The position numbers and the translations under genes were made by a program. This document shows positions 34,259 through 42,465 of a DNA stretch of 64,000 nucleotides, one piece after another. The notes under the pieces are model-generated. The model worked only from the letters and a program-made list of their open reading frames with translations. It did not search any database and had not been told where the DNA came from. The DNA comes from Streptomyces sp. NBC_01689 (GTDB lineage Bacteria; Actinomycetota; Actinomycetes; Streptomycetales; Streptomycetaceae). The stretch is from the NCBI RefSeq assembly GCF_036250675.1, contig NZ_CP109592.1, forward strand, positions 9,052,001-9,116,000. Reading direction: 5' to 3'. Position 1 is the stretch's first letter, and each line of letters opens with the position of its first letter.

Positions 34259-35247
34259 CGTGTCCCCTTCCGAGACAGCTGATCGACGGTCACGGCCAGG
34301 ATCACCAGGACGCCGGTGACCAGCGTCTGGTAGACGGAGGAAACCCCCATCAGCTGGAGCCCGTTGCGGAAGACGCCGACGATGAGCACACCGACGAACG
34401 TGCCCAGGACCGTACCCCGTCCGCCGAAGAGACTCGTGCCGCCCAGGACGACCGCGGTGATGCTGTCCAGGTTGTCGGTCTGGCCGGCCTGCGGGTCACC
34501 CACTCCGGTGCGCGACACGAGCAGCAGCGCGGCGATGCCGTAGACGAGTCCGGCGACGACGTACACGCTCACGGTCAGCCGCCCGACCCGGATGCCGCTG
34601 AGCCGAGCGCTCTCGGAACTGTTCCCCAGGGCGTACACATGACGGCCCCAGGAGGTGCTGCCGAGCGCGTACGCGAAACCGAGGAACAGCGCCACGGTGA
34701 CCAGCGACCCGTAGGTCACGTCCGTCCTGCCCAGCGGGAAGGTGCGGCCGAGAGCGGTGAGCGTTCCCGGCAGCCCGGTCACCGTCTGCTCCTCGGAGTA
34801 GAGGTGGGTGAGGGCGAACGCCACGTTCAGCATGCCGAGGGTGACGATGAACGGGGGCAGGGGCACGGCCTGTACGAGCAGTCCGTTGAGCAGTCCGAAC
34901 GCTCCGCAGACGAGCAGTCCCGCCAGCACCGCGAGCAGCGGCGGCCACCCCTGATGAACGGCCAGCCTTGCCATCAGGATGCTGCCGAAGGCCATGACGG
35001 CACCGCACGACAGGTCGATCCCGGCGGTCAGGATGATCAGCGTCTGCCCGATCGCGAGCGTGCCGACGACCATCACCTGCTGGAGGATGAGCGAGAAGTT
35101 TCCGCCGGACAGGAACCGGTCGGTGCCGACGGAGAAGAACACCGACGCGAGCACCAGGGCCGCGAACGGACCGGCGACGGGCGTCGTGAGCAGTCTGCGC
35201 AGGGTGAGCGGGTCCTTGCCCGCGGCGAGCGAGGTGGAGACGGCCAT
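34255..35247 (-). CDS. sugar ABC transporter permease (CUT2, fructose type)
   Basis: A 330-residue integral membrane permease of the ribose/xylose/fructose class. About nine to ten hydrophobic segments are visible, together with class-typical loops: TLIILTAGIDLSCGAVMAFG, VTLGMLNVAFALTHLYS and the conserved DSITAVVLGGTSLFGGRGTVLGT, divided by a membrane turn. It forms the channel for the sugar delivered by the lipoprotein encoded 6 bp upstream in the same operon. The ATPase gene overlaps its stop codon. Confidence 0.92.
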   Translation of the reverse strand: MAVSTSLAAGKDPLTLRRLLTTPVAGPFAALVLASVFFSVGTDRFLSGGNFSLILQQVMVVGTLAIGQTLIILTAGIDLSCGAVMAFGSILMARLAVHQGWPPLLAVLAGLLVCGAFGLLNGLLVQAVPLPPFIVTLGMLNVAFALTHLYSEEQTVTGLPGTLTALGRTFPLGRTDVTYGSLVTVALFLGFAYALGSTSWGRHVYALGNSSESARLSGIRVGRLTVSVYVVAGLVYGIAALLLVSRTGVGDPQAGQTDNLDSITAVVLGGTSLFGGRGTVLGTFVGVLIVGVFRNGLQLMGVSSVYQTLVTGVLVILAVTVDQLSRKGTR

Positions 35248-35253
35248 GGGGGA

Positions 35254-36252
35254 TCAGCCCCAGCAGTTCTGCAGACCGAAGCCGGTGTCCTTGGCCTCGA
35301 TGCCGGTCTGTGCCTTGTCGGTGATGAGCTGCACCCCGGTGTCGGTGTAACCCGACGCCTTCTTGCCGCCCTTGGCGTAGGAGACGATCGCCTTGACGCC
35401 GTCCGAGGCCATCTTCAGGGGGTACTGCTGCGACGTGGCGGCGATCTTGCCGTCCTTGACCGCCTGGACGCCCGTGCACCCGCCGTCGATCGAGACGATC
35501 ATGACGTCCTTCTCACGGCCCTTGGCCTTGAGCGCGGTGTACGCCCCGAGGGCGGCGGGCTCGTTGATGGTGTAGACGAGGTTGATGTCGGGCGCCTTCT
35601 GCAGGCAGTTCTCCATGGCGGTCTGGCCCTTGGCCTGGTCGCCGCCGGTGTCCTGGGAGCAGACGATGGACGGATCGGTCGCACCGATACCGAAGCCCTT
35701 CGCGAAGCCGTCGTGGCGCTGCACGCCGACCGAGATGCCCGGGGCGAGGTCCAGCGTGGCGATCTTCGCGGCCTTGCCCTTCATGGCCGCCTTGGCGTAC
35801 GCGCCGATCAACTCGCCCGCCTTCACGTTGTCCGTGGCGAAGAGCGCGTCGGCGGCGCTCTGCGGCTCGGGCGGGGTGTCGAGGGCGATCACCAGCACAC
35901 CCTTGGCGCGGGCCTTGGCGATCGCGGGCACGATGGCCTTCGAGTCGTTCGGGGTGATCAGCACGCCCTTGACCCCCGACGCGACCATGTTCTCCAGCGC
36001 GGTGACCTGACTGGCGTTGTCACCGTCGAACTTGCCGGCCGCCGTGGACAGATCGACGTGCGCGGACTTCGCGGCCTGCTCGGCCCCCTCGCGCATCTTC
36101 ACGAAGTAGGGGTTGGTGTCCGTCTTGGTGATCAGTCCGACCTTGGCGTCGCCGGACGAGGAGCCGCCGCCTGAGCCGGACCCGCAGGCCGTCAGGGACA
36201 GGGCGAGGCAGGCGACTCCGACGGAAAGGGCCGGACGGGTTCTGGGAAACAT
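35254..36252 (-). CDS. sugar ABC transporter substrate-binding lipoprotein (fructose type)
   Basis: A 332-residue lipoprotein. The signal peptide ends in the lipobox LTAC with Cys23, followed by a Gly/Ser linker. The mature part is a periplasmic-binding protein of the ribose/fructose class: VGLITKTDTNPYFVKMREG, GVLVIALDTPPEP, NDSKAIVPAIAKA and VYTINEPAALGAYTALKAKG. The KTDTNPYF start and NEPAALG region are close in style to FrcB of the fructose importer. It is first in the operon, with AGGAGT 5 nt before its ATG, behind a promoter with two LacI operators. It is divergent from the GH32 fructanase, whose product it would capture. Confidence 0.92.
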   Translation of the reverse strand: MFPRTRPALSVGVACLALSLTACGSGSGGGSSSGDAKVGLITKTDTNPYFVKMREGAEQAAKSAHVDLSTAAGKFDGDNASQVTALENMVASGVKGVLITPNDSKAIVPAIAKARAKGVLVIALDTPPEPQSAADALFATDNVKAGELIGAYAKAAMKGKAAKIATLDLAPGISVGVQRHDGFAKGFGIGATDPSIVCSQDTGGDQAKGQTAMENCLQKAPDINLVYTINEPAALGAYTALKAKGREKDVMIVSIDGGCTGVQAVKDGKIAATSQQYPLKMASDGVKAIVSYAKGGKKASGYTDTGVQLITDKAQTGIEAKDTGFGLQNCWG

Positions 36253-36324
36253 GAACGACTCCTACGGGCAGACAGAACTGTTGATCCGCGCGGCTTTCGG
36301 GGGTGCTGGGGGTGCGGGCGGGGG

Positions 36325-36354
36325 TGCCATCGTTGACACATGTCAACGATGACA
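36325..36354 (-). promoter_or_regulatory. paired LacI operators of the sugar-transport operon
   Basis: Two 14-bp sites lie side by side with 2 bp between. TGCCATCGTTGACA (36325-36338) is one base from the reverse complement of TGTCAACGATGACA (36341-36354). Together they make a perfect 11-bp-arm dyad at 36328-36351. They sit 13 bp downstream of the -10 hexamer, where a bound repressor would block transcription of the transport genes. Confidence 0.8.
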
Positions 36355-36367
36355 TTCGCTGCGGAGG

Positions 36368-36396
36368 ATGATGGACGTCCCTTGTGGGCGAGTCAA
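36368..36396 (-). promoter_or_regulatory. promoter of the sugar-transport operon
   Basis: Read leftward: TTGACT (36396-36391), a 17-bp spacer, then CATCAT (36373-36368). The same two hexamers with the same spacing form the divergent GH32 promoter, which strengthens both assignments. Confidence 0.65.
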
Positions 36397-36640
36397 TGCC
36401 GCGCACACGAGCAATGTTGAGATGACGTCAGTCATCTGGCAATCACAACACCTGTGCAGGTAGGCGCCGTTGGTCTCCGGGGTCCACTTCGTCGCGCGAT
36501 CAGATGTGTTATCCCGTGGAAAGGGGATCATCAAGTGCGCCTGTGAATCGCTGAGTTGGAGACCCATCGGCGATGCGTCCTGAGTTCTGCCCGCCACGCC
36601 GGCGGTCCGAAACGTCAGCGGATCCGACGCGTCCGCGGCG

Positions 36641-36669
36641 TTGACTGGCCATGCCCGGGGTCCCATCAT
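36641..36669 (+). promoter_or_regulatory. promoter of the GH32 fructanase gene
   Basis: TTGACT (36641-36646), 17-bp spacer, CATCAT (36664-36669). Two LacI operators start 15 bp further on. Between the two divergent promoters, 36397-36640, only a minor dyad (GATGAC-N4-GTCATC, 36421-36436) was seen. Confidence 0.65.
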
Positions 36670-36684
36670 CGGACATCGACCGAC

Positions 36685-36713
36685 TGTCAGCGATGACAGT
36701 GTCAACGATGACA
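36685..36713 (+). promoter_or_regulatory. paired LacI operators of the GH32 gene
   Basis: TGTCAGCGATGACA (36685-36698) and TGTCAACGATGACA (36700-36713) are separated by one base. Each has TGTCA/TGACA arms and a central CG. The second is identical to the site at 36341-36354 before the transport operon. They lie 31 bp before the start codon. Confidence 0.8.
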
Positions 36714-36744
36714 TGATCCCTCGAAGTTCGGAGAGTGGGTTCAC

Positions 36745-39159
36745 ATGCGTCGAAGAGCCAGGGCCCTGCTCGTCACCCTGGTCGTGGCCCTGGCCGCGAT
36801 CCTGCCGAGCACACCCGCCGTCGCCGGGACAGTGCAGGACTATCCGGAGTTCCCCTATCCGCCGACCACCTACAGCGAGCCGTACCGGGGGCAGTTCCAC
36901 TTCAGCTCGCAGGCCGGCTGGATGAACGACCCCAACGGTCTCGTCTACGCCAACGGGCTGTACCACTTCTTCTACCAGCACAACCCGCACGGACTGGCCT
37001 GGGACACCATGCACTGGGGCCATGCCACCAGCCCCGACCTGGTCCACTGGACGCAGAAGCCGATGGCGCTCGAACCGGGGGTGCATCCGGGCACACTCTT
37101 CTCCGGTGGCGGTGTCGTCGACAAGGACGACACCTCCGGCCTCAGGACCGGCTCCCTCGACCCCATCGTGGTGTTCTCCAACACCGACGGTGTGAGCGTC
37201 TACTACAGCAACGACAACGGGCGGACGTTCCAGGCGTACGACAAAGGACGCAAGGTCATCGACATCCCCGCCGAGAGCCGCGACCCGAAGGTGTTCTGGG
37301 ACGCTGCCAGACACCGTTGGACCATGGTGGTGTGGTCCTCCCAGGGCGGCAACGGGGTGAACATCTACACCTCGCCGAACCTTCTGGACTGGACGTTCGC
37401 CAGCCGCTTCGCGGCCCCCTGGCTGTTCGAGTGCCCCGACCTGTACCCGCTCGACCTGGACGGCAGGGCCGGGCGGCAGAAATGGGTGCTGACGTCCGCG
37501 TCCAGCCAGTACGTGGTCGGTTCCTTCGACGGCAGGACGTTCACCACAGACTGGACCCAGCCCCAGCAGATGGACCTCGGTACCACGTACGCGGGAGGCA
37601 GCTTCTACGCCGCCGAGACGTTCACCGGCACGCCGGACGGCCGCACGGTGCAGATGGCCTGGCAGGGCGGCAACTACGGCAGCACCTGGACCGGCAACGC
37701 CACGTTCCCGGCGGCCCTCGCCCTGGTGACCACACCCGACGGTCCGCGCGTCACGCGGACCCCGGTCGCCGAGCTGGAGTCCCTGGCCTCCGACAGCCGT
37801 ACCTGGAAGAACCGGACCCTCGATGCGGCCAAGAAGGGCAACCTCCTGGCCGACGTCAAAGCCGACACCTACGAACTGACCGCGCAATTCGACGTCAACG
37901 GCGCCACGGCCACCCAGTTCGGCTTCGACCTCCACCTGCGCTCGGACGGCAGCGCCGACCGGAGGGTCGTCTACGACACCAAGGCGCAGACGCTGCAGGG
38001 CAAACCGCTCAGGCCGAGGAACGGCAAGGTCACGATGCGCATCCTCGTGGACCGGGGACAGCTCGAGATCTTCGCCGACGGCGGACTGTACTCCCTGTCC
38101 GACAACGCCTCCTTCGACTCCTCGGCGGACAGCCAAGGCATCGGGCTCTTCACGGCGGGCGGGAAGGTGACGCTTGACAGCGCGACCTTCACCCGCCTGA
38201 ACACCAGCTGGGGCACGGCACAGTCGACGCTGCTGAGCAATCTGAAGGGCCCCTGGCACGCCTCCGGCGGCGCCTGGAGCGACACGAGCGGCGGCAAACG
38301 GGTCTCCGCCTCCGGTGACGCCTTCTACCTGAGCGCCGGCAGCGCGGGGGACGCCGTATACCAGGGCGACATCACTCTCGACTCCGCGCGGGCCGGCGGA
38401 CTCACCTTCCGCGCGAACGCGGCGGGCGTGGGCTACACCGCGAACATCGACACCAGCGGCGTGGTCAAACTGTGGCGCCCCGGCAAGGACATCGCGACCT
38501 ACGCCACGCCCGTCGCGGCGGGCAGCACCCACCATCTGAAGGTGCAGACGACCGGCAGCCGCATCCGCGTCTGGCTCGACAACGGTGCCGATCCGGTCAT
38601 CGACGCGACCGACGACACCTACCCGAGCGGGGTGTTCGGGGCCAACGTCTACAACGGCACGGCCACGGTGCAGAATCTCAACACCGGATCCGGGGGCTTC
38701 GTGACGTTCGCCGCGACGCGATGGGCCCAGCGCGGCGGCACCTGGACCGTCGAACCGGACGGGCTGCACGGGCGCAGCGCCCAGGACGCCTTCTGTCTCA
38801 GCGACCGCACGGGCACAGACTTCACCTACCAGGGTGACCTGACCGTCACCAACGGCACCGCCGCGGGGCTCACCTTCCGAGCCGATCCCGACGGAGCGGG
38901 CTACACCGCGAACATCGACACCAGCGGCGTGGTGAAGCTGTGGCGCCCCGGGCGTGACATCGCGACCTTCAGGACGACCGTCGTCGAAGGGCGTACCTAC
39001 CATCTGAAGGTGCAGACGACCGGCAGCCGCATCCGCGTCTGGCTCGGCGACGGCGCCGATCCGGTCATCGACGCGACGGACGACACCTACACGGACGGAG
39101 TGTTCGGCGTGAACGGCTTCGCGGCCGGCATGGTGGTCCAGAATCTGGCCGTCGGTTGA
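36745..39159 (+). CDS. secreted glycoside hydrolase family 32 fructanase (levanase/inulinase type)
   Basis: An 804-residue secreted enzyme that hydrolyses beta-fructosidic bonds in levan, inulin or sucrose-like substrates. After the signal peptide (ALLVTLVVALAAILPSTPAVA) comes a five-bladed GH32 propeller with all three catalytic motifs: WMNDPNG with nucleophile Asp62, RDPK with Asp180 and ECPD with acid Glu229. A C-terminal GH32 sandwich follows (GQLEIFADGGLYSLS). Residues about 490-645 and 655-804 are two similar beta-sandwich modules (VGYTANIDTSGVVKLWRPG in both) resembling CBM66-type fructan-binding domains. GGAGAG lies 9 nt before ATG 36745. Divergent operators link it to the fructose-type importer. 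Confidence 0.93.
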   Translation: MRRRARALLVTLVVALAAILPSTPAVAGTVQDYPEFPYPPTTYSEPYRGQFHFSSQAGWMNDPNGLVYANGLYHFFYQHNPHGLAWDTMHWGHATSPDLVHWTQKPMALEPGVHPGTLFSGGGVVDKDDTSGLRTGSLDPIVVFSNTDGVSVYYSNDNGRTFQAYDKGRKVIDIPAESRDPKVFWDAARHRWTMVVWSSQGGNGVNIYTSPNLLDWTFASRFAAPWLFECPDLYPLDLDGRAGRQKWVLTSASSQYVVGSFDGRTFTTDWTQPQQMDLGTTYAGGSFYAAETFTGTPDGRTVQMAWQGGNYGSTWTGNATFPAALALVTTPDGPRVTRTPVAELESLASDSRTWKNRTLDAAKKGNLLADVKADTYELTAQFDVNGATATQFGFDLHLRSDGSADRRVVYDTKAQTLQGKPLRPRNGKVTMRILVDRGQLEIFADGGLYSLSDNASFDSSADSQGIGLFTAGGKVTLDSATFTRLNTSWGTAQSTLLSNLKGPWHASGGAWSDTSGGKRVSASGDAFYLSAGSAGDAVYQGDITLDSARAGGLTFRANAAGVGYTANIDTSGVVKLWRPGKDIATYATPVAAGSTHHLKVQTTGSRIRVWLDNGADPVIDATDDTYPSGVFGANVYNGTATVQNLNTGSGGFVTFAATRWAQRGGTWTVEPDGLHGRSAQDAFCLSDRTGTDFTYQGDLTVTNGTAAGLTFRADPDGAGYTANIDTSGVVKLWRPGRDIATFRTTVVEGRTYHLKVQTTGSRIRVWLGDGADPVIDATDDTYTDGVFGVNGFAAGMVVQNLAVG
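38430..39046 (+). repeat. direct repeats inside the two C-terminal modules of the GH32 gene
   Basis: A 36-bp block (38430-38465 and 38898-38933) and a 48-bp block (38531-38578 and 38999-39046) are identical at nucleotide level, both with a period of 468 bp, while flanking parts of the modules have diverged. This is the signature of a module duplication with later gene conversion or strong local constraint. Confidence 0.85.
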
Positions 39160-39298
39160 GACCGCGTGGCGGGAGGCCGGTTCCGGCTCAGCGGGTGAGG
39201 TCCGCCGATGTCGTTCGAGCCGGCGTCCCAACTGGCGTACGAGCGGCTGCTGGTCGAACGTCCGGGAGCGAGCGTCCGCCGACCAGCCGCAGGCCATG

Positions 39299-40000
39299 TC
39301 ACGATGGTCGGACCGGCTGTTGAGCCTGAAGGACGGTGACCGTCACCCGGTTGTCGCACTCGGCGACGACGCCGTCGTCCAGGGCGACTTGGTGCGATCC
39401 TGAGCCCGGGAGGCCGATCACCAGCGTCGGGAAGGTGACGGGCCGGGTCCCGGAGACGCAGTAGCCGTCGCCCTCACCCTGGACCTGGACGAACGTGAGC
39501 TTCGTCCAGGCCTTCGCTCCCGGCGCGAGAAGCACCTCGGACGAGGTGCCCGTGGGCGTGACCTCGAGCGGGCGGTTGTTCCGCGGGGAGCCGTTCCCGG
39601 CGCCGGCGACCTCAGGACGGCCCCGTACTGCGCAAGGCTTCCCGGACACGTTGGCGAACTCGACGATCACCGCGCCGGTTCCGGTGCCGGGTGGCCGGAC
39701 CGCGGCCTGGCGCATGGACGCGTCGAGATCGTCCGCGGCACACCCCGCCGCCTTACCGGTGGCGGTGGCCGAAGGCGACCCGGGTGACGGGTCCCCCGCC
39801 GTGGGATCAGGTGTCCCGGCGGGACGCGAGGTGCCGGAAGCGGTGGGGGAGGAGGACCCCGCGCCCCCGGCCCGGTCGTCCGAGGCCGGGGCCGGGGCCG
39901 TGGGGCCTCCGTCCGGCTGACACCCGGTCAGGAGCGCGGTGACCGCCGACACCGACACCAGCGCCGCCGACGCCCTGCGGATACCTGTGCTGCAGCGCAT
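39299..40000 (-). CDS. DUF4232-containing lipoprotein
   Basis: A 233-residue protein with a lipoprotein signal (VSAVTALLTGC, Cys27). A long Pro/Ser/Thr/Gly-rich linker (about 28-80) follows, typical of a domain held away from the membrane. The C-terminal DUF4232 domain has paired cysteines (AAGCAADDLDASMRQ, GKPCAVRGRPEV), a strand pattern with FANVSGKPC, and VALDDGVVAECDNRVTVTVL at the end. The domain's role is unknown. ATG 40000 follows a G-rich ribosome-binding site. It is the second DUF4232-type protein in the window, after the small one at 10075. Confidence 0.82.
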   Translation of the reverse strand: MRCSTGIRRASAALVSVSAVTALLTGCQPDGGPTAPAPASDDRAGGAGSSSPTASGTSRPAGTPDPTAGDPSPGSPSATATGKAAGCAADDLDASMRQAAVRPPGTGTGAVIVEFANVSGKPCAVRGRPEVAGAGNGSPRNNRPLEVTPTGTSSEVLLAPGAKAWTKLTFVQVQGEGDGYCVSGTRPVTFPTLVIGLPGSGSHQVALDDGVVAECDNRVTVTVLQAQQPVRPS

Positions 40001-40164
40001 GAAGTCCCCCGAGGCAGAAGTCTGGGTGCCGGACCCTCGCCGGCACCTGCCCCCTGAGAGGGCGGGGCCGGCCTTCGGGGTTCGACAGCAGGACCGACTG
40101 TGACACGACGAGGACATGAGCGACACTGAATCGCATCCCGGGACGAACCGCCCCGGTTCGCCGG

Positions 40165-40581
40165 CTACTCCGGTGCCGGGTCCGTCACCCGGTCCAGATC
40201 CCCGCGCTCCACGCAGAACTCGTTGCCCTCGGGGTCCGCGAGGGTGACCCAGCCGCGGCCGTCGGGCCGCGTGTGGTCGGCGATGAGCCGGGCGCCGAGT
40301 GCCACCGCACGGGCGACCTCCTCCGCCCGGGTCCGGCCGTGCGGCTGGAGGTCGAAATGGACGCGGTTCTTCGCGGTCTTGCCCTCCTCGACCCGTACGA
40401 AGAGGAGGCGCGGCCCCCCGGCGGGGTCCCGGAGCAGTGCTTCCGGGTCACCCGGCTTGTCGTCGGGGTCGAGCGGACGTCCGAGCAACTCGCCCCAGAA
40501 CAGGGCGAGGTCGTAGGGGTCGCCGGTGCAGTCGAAGGTGAGGCTGTGGAGGGTGGGGTGCAACCCGCCGGAGTGGTCCAT
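40165..40581 (-). CDS. VOC (glyoxalase-like) family protein
   Basis: A 138-residue protein of the glyoxalase-like domain group. HSLTFDCTGDPYDLALFWGELL forms the first unit, NRVHFDLQPHGRTRAEEVARAVALGA the second, and VTLADPEGNEFCVERGD closes it, a pattern found in many actinomycete stand-alone proteins. His, His and Glu at the expected places could hold a metal. It begins 4 bp after the stop codon of the DinB-like gene, so the two are translationally linked. Confidence 0.85.
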   Translation of the reverse strand: MDHSGGLHPTLHSLTFDCTGDPYDLALFWGELLGRPLDPDDKPGDPEALLRDPAGGPRLLFVRVEEGKTAKNRVHFDLQPHGRTRAEEVARAVALGARLIADHTRPDGRGWVTLADPEGNEFCVERGDLDRVTDPAPE

Positions 40582-40585
40582 CGGT

Positions 40586-41095
40586 TCAGGATCCCGTCGT
40601 GCCGTCGGCGAGTTCGCGCAGAATGTCGATGTGGCCGTTGTGGCGGGCCGTCTCCTCGATCAGATGGAGAAGGATCCACCGGAGGTCGACATGGCGGCCG
40701 TCCCGGATCGGGCGCCGCGCCTTGTCGTCCAGCGAGTGCTCGGCCACCAGCGCCCGGTACCGCGCGGCCTGTTGCTCGTAGTCCGACAGGAGTTCGGCCA
40801 GCGGGACGTCGACGCCGATCCGCATCTCGCGGTCGGGATCCTCGTCCGTCCAGGGGCCTGCGTCCTCCTCGCCGAGGAAGATGACCTGGAACCAGGAGTA
40901 CTCGACCCAGCGCAGGTGACTGATGAGCCCGCCGAGGGTCATCAGCGGGGAGCCGGGCAGCGGAGCGCTCCGGGCGTCCTGCGCCGAGACGCCCTCGCAC
41001 TTGGCGCGGGCGGTGTCACGGACGTAGTCGAGGAAGGTGGCGAGCTGGGTGCGCTCGTCCCATGCGGAAGGCGTGTCTGTTCGTGTCGTCGTCAT
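40586..41095 (-). CDS. DinB/DUF664 family protein
   Basis: A 169-residue four-helix-bundle protein of the DinB-like superfamily (DUF664 branch, also called mini-circle protein). The core reads LMTLGGLISHLRWVEYSWF, PLAELLSDYEQQAARYRALV, VDLRWILLHLIEETARHNGH and IDILRELADG. The conserved histidines of the first and last helices would form the metal or thiol-cofactor site. Relatives include mycothiol-dependent enzymes, but the reaction is unknown here. ATG 41095 matches the family start MTTTRTDT. The VOC gene follows directly. Confidence 0.85.
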   Translation of the reverse strand: MTTTRTDTPSAWDERTQLATFLDYVRDTARAKCEGVSAQDARSAPLPGSPLMTLGGLISHLRWVEYSWFQVIFLGEEDAGPWTDEDPDREMRIGVDVPLAELLSDYEQQAARYRALVAEHSLDDKARRPIRDGRHVDLRWILLHLIEETARHNGHIDILRELADGTTGS

Positions 41096-41382
41096 TGCGG
41101 TGAAGCTTCCTCGTCCGTCCGCGTGATGTCGAACGAATTCGGGCGGGCCGGTCACCGTCCAGGACGTGGATGCCGGTACTGGTCCGCGCCGGCAGGACTT
41201 CCGACCGGCCGGGACCTCGGGCATCTCGCGTTCACCCGCTGCGCGTCACGCAGGTGCTGGTGACGACGGCACCGCGACGGACACGGACCGCGCGGTCGGG
41301 GTCAGGCCGGCCGATTTCGTCGCGCCGAGCGGTTGCGGGAGGAGCGGGGGACGAGGGTGCCGCGGTGGGGTGGAGGTGCGTG

Positions 41383-41877
41383 ATGGGTGCGAGTCCCGGG
41401 CCCAGGTTGATCCTGCTGTGCGGGCTTCCCGGCACCGGCAGGACGACACTGGCCGAGCGTCTGGCGAGAGACCTCCCAGCGGTGCGTCTGTGCCCGGACG
41501 AATGGCTGCTCGATCTCGACGTCGACCTGTTCGACGAGCGCATGCGGGGCCGGCTGGAGAGGCGACTTTGGTCCCATGCACAGGAGTTGCTGGGGCTCGG
41601 ACAGACCGTGATCCTGGAATTCGGCTTCTGGGGGCGTTCCGAGCGGGATGAGAAGCGCGTGGCGGCGCACGCACGTGGCGTTCCCGTGGAACTGCATCAC
41701 CTCGCCGTGCCCATCGACGAGTCGACCCGCCGTCTTGAAGTCCGCCACCGTGAGGGCGGTCCGGGAACGGTGTCGATCAGCCGCGAGTTGCTCGAGGAGT
41801 ACCGCATGGCTTTTCAGGCCCCCGACGGCCACGAGTTGAGCCTCTTCGACGCCCCGCCTCCGGGACGGCACCGTTGA
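41383..41877 (+). CDS. P-loop nucleotide kinase-like protein (AAA_33/zeta type)
   Basis: A 164-residue P-loop protein of the group that includes small-molecule kinases and zeta-like phosphotransferases. The phosphate-binding loop is LLCGLPGTGRTTLAERLA (14-21 core), in which the normally invariant Lys is Arg (GxxGxGRT). VRLCPDEWLLDLDVDL supplies the acceptor-side Asp. A lid with basic residues follows (RRLEVRHREGG). ATG 41383 follows GGAGGT with 5 nt spacing. It has no antitoxin-like partner. The Lys-to-Arg change may reduce nucleotide binding, so activity is uncertain. Confidence 0.78.
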   Translation: MGASPGPRLILLCGLPGTGRTTLAERLARDLPAVRLCPDEWLLDLDVDLFDERMRGRLERRLWSHAQELLGLGQTVILEFGFWGRSERDEKRVAAHARGVPVELHHLAVPIDESTRRLEVRHREGGPGTVSISRELLEEYRMAFQAPDGHELSLFDAPPPGRHR

Positions 41878-41956
41878 CCGGACCCGCACGGCACGGGCGC
41901 GGCCCCGGTGCCGGGACGACGGCTGGCGAGATTGCGGGCCCTGGTGTGAACGACCG

Positions 41957-42453
41957 TCAGGACCACAACGGGCCAACCCGGTTGGTGGACGGAGCCGACA
42001 GCCCGAGGACCGTCAGGACGCGGGTGCGAGACTCCGGAGCAGCTCGTCGGCGGCATTGCGGGCGGAGTCCGGTCAGTCCGGGGTGGAGGAGCAGGCTCTT
42101 GAGGAATCCGGTGATGAGGATGGCGGCCGCGTCGGGGTCGAGGCCGGCACGCAAGTGGCCACCGTCCTGGCCCGCGCGCAGGATGCCGAGGAGGTAGTCC
42201 TTCCAGGCGGTGTCGCCGGCGTCGAGGGTCCCGCGCATGGCCTCGTCCCGTACGGCGCGTGTGCAGAGCTCGTTCAGGACGACGAACTGTCCACGCTGCG
42301 TGTCGAACTGGTCCAGCACGAAGTGCATGTGCGCCGACAGGTGGGCGGGCGGGGCGAGAGGGCCGTTCTCCGCCGGCGGCGGAACACCGGTCGCCGCCCG
42401 ACGCTGCTGTCGACGACGGCCGCCACGAGCGCCTCTTCGGTGGGGAAGTGGTC
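41957..42453 (-). pseudogene. decayed TetR family regulator (N-terminus deleted, frameshifted)
   Basis: The leftward strand carries the second half of a TetR helix-turn-helix (DHFPTEEALVAAVVDSS, at 42453 and leftward) in one frame and the effector domain (LAPPAHLSAHMHFVLDQFD, NELCTRAVRDEAMRGTLDA, LDPDAAAILITGFLKSLLL) in another, so at least one frameshift lies between about 42370 and 42405. The first 35-40 residues that complete the DNA-binding domain are gone. Just beyond the break, on the opposite strand, an equally beheaded monooxygenase begins. The longest surviving open frame (41957-42328) would make a 123-residue fragment without DNA binding. Confidence 0.75.
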
Positions 42454-42465
42454 ACGGGCAGGCCG

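Noticed and set aside
36421..36436. GATGAC-N4-GTCATC dyad as a fifth fructan operator
   Set aside because: The arms and spacing differ from the TGTCAnCGATGACA sites, it lacks the central CG, and it lies upstream of both promoters. It may bind another protein but is not counted.
36343..39297. Very long leftward frame opposite GH32
   Set aside because: It is antisense to a gene with all three GH32 catalytic motifs, is rich in Gly, Val, Arg and His, and has no domain.
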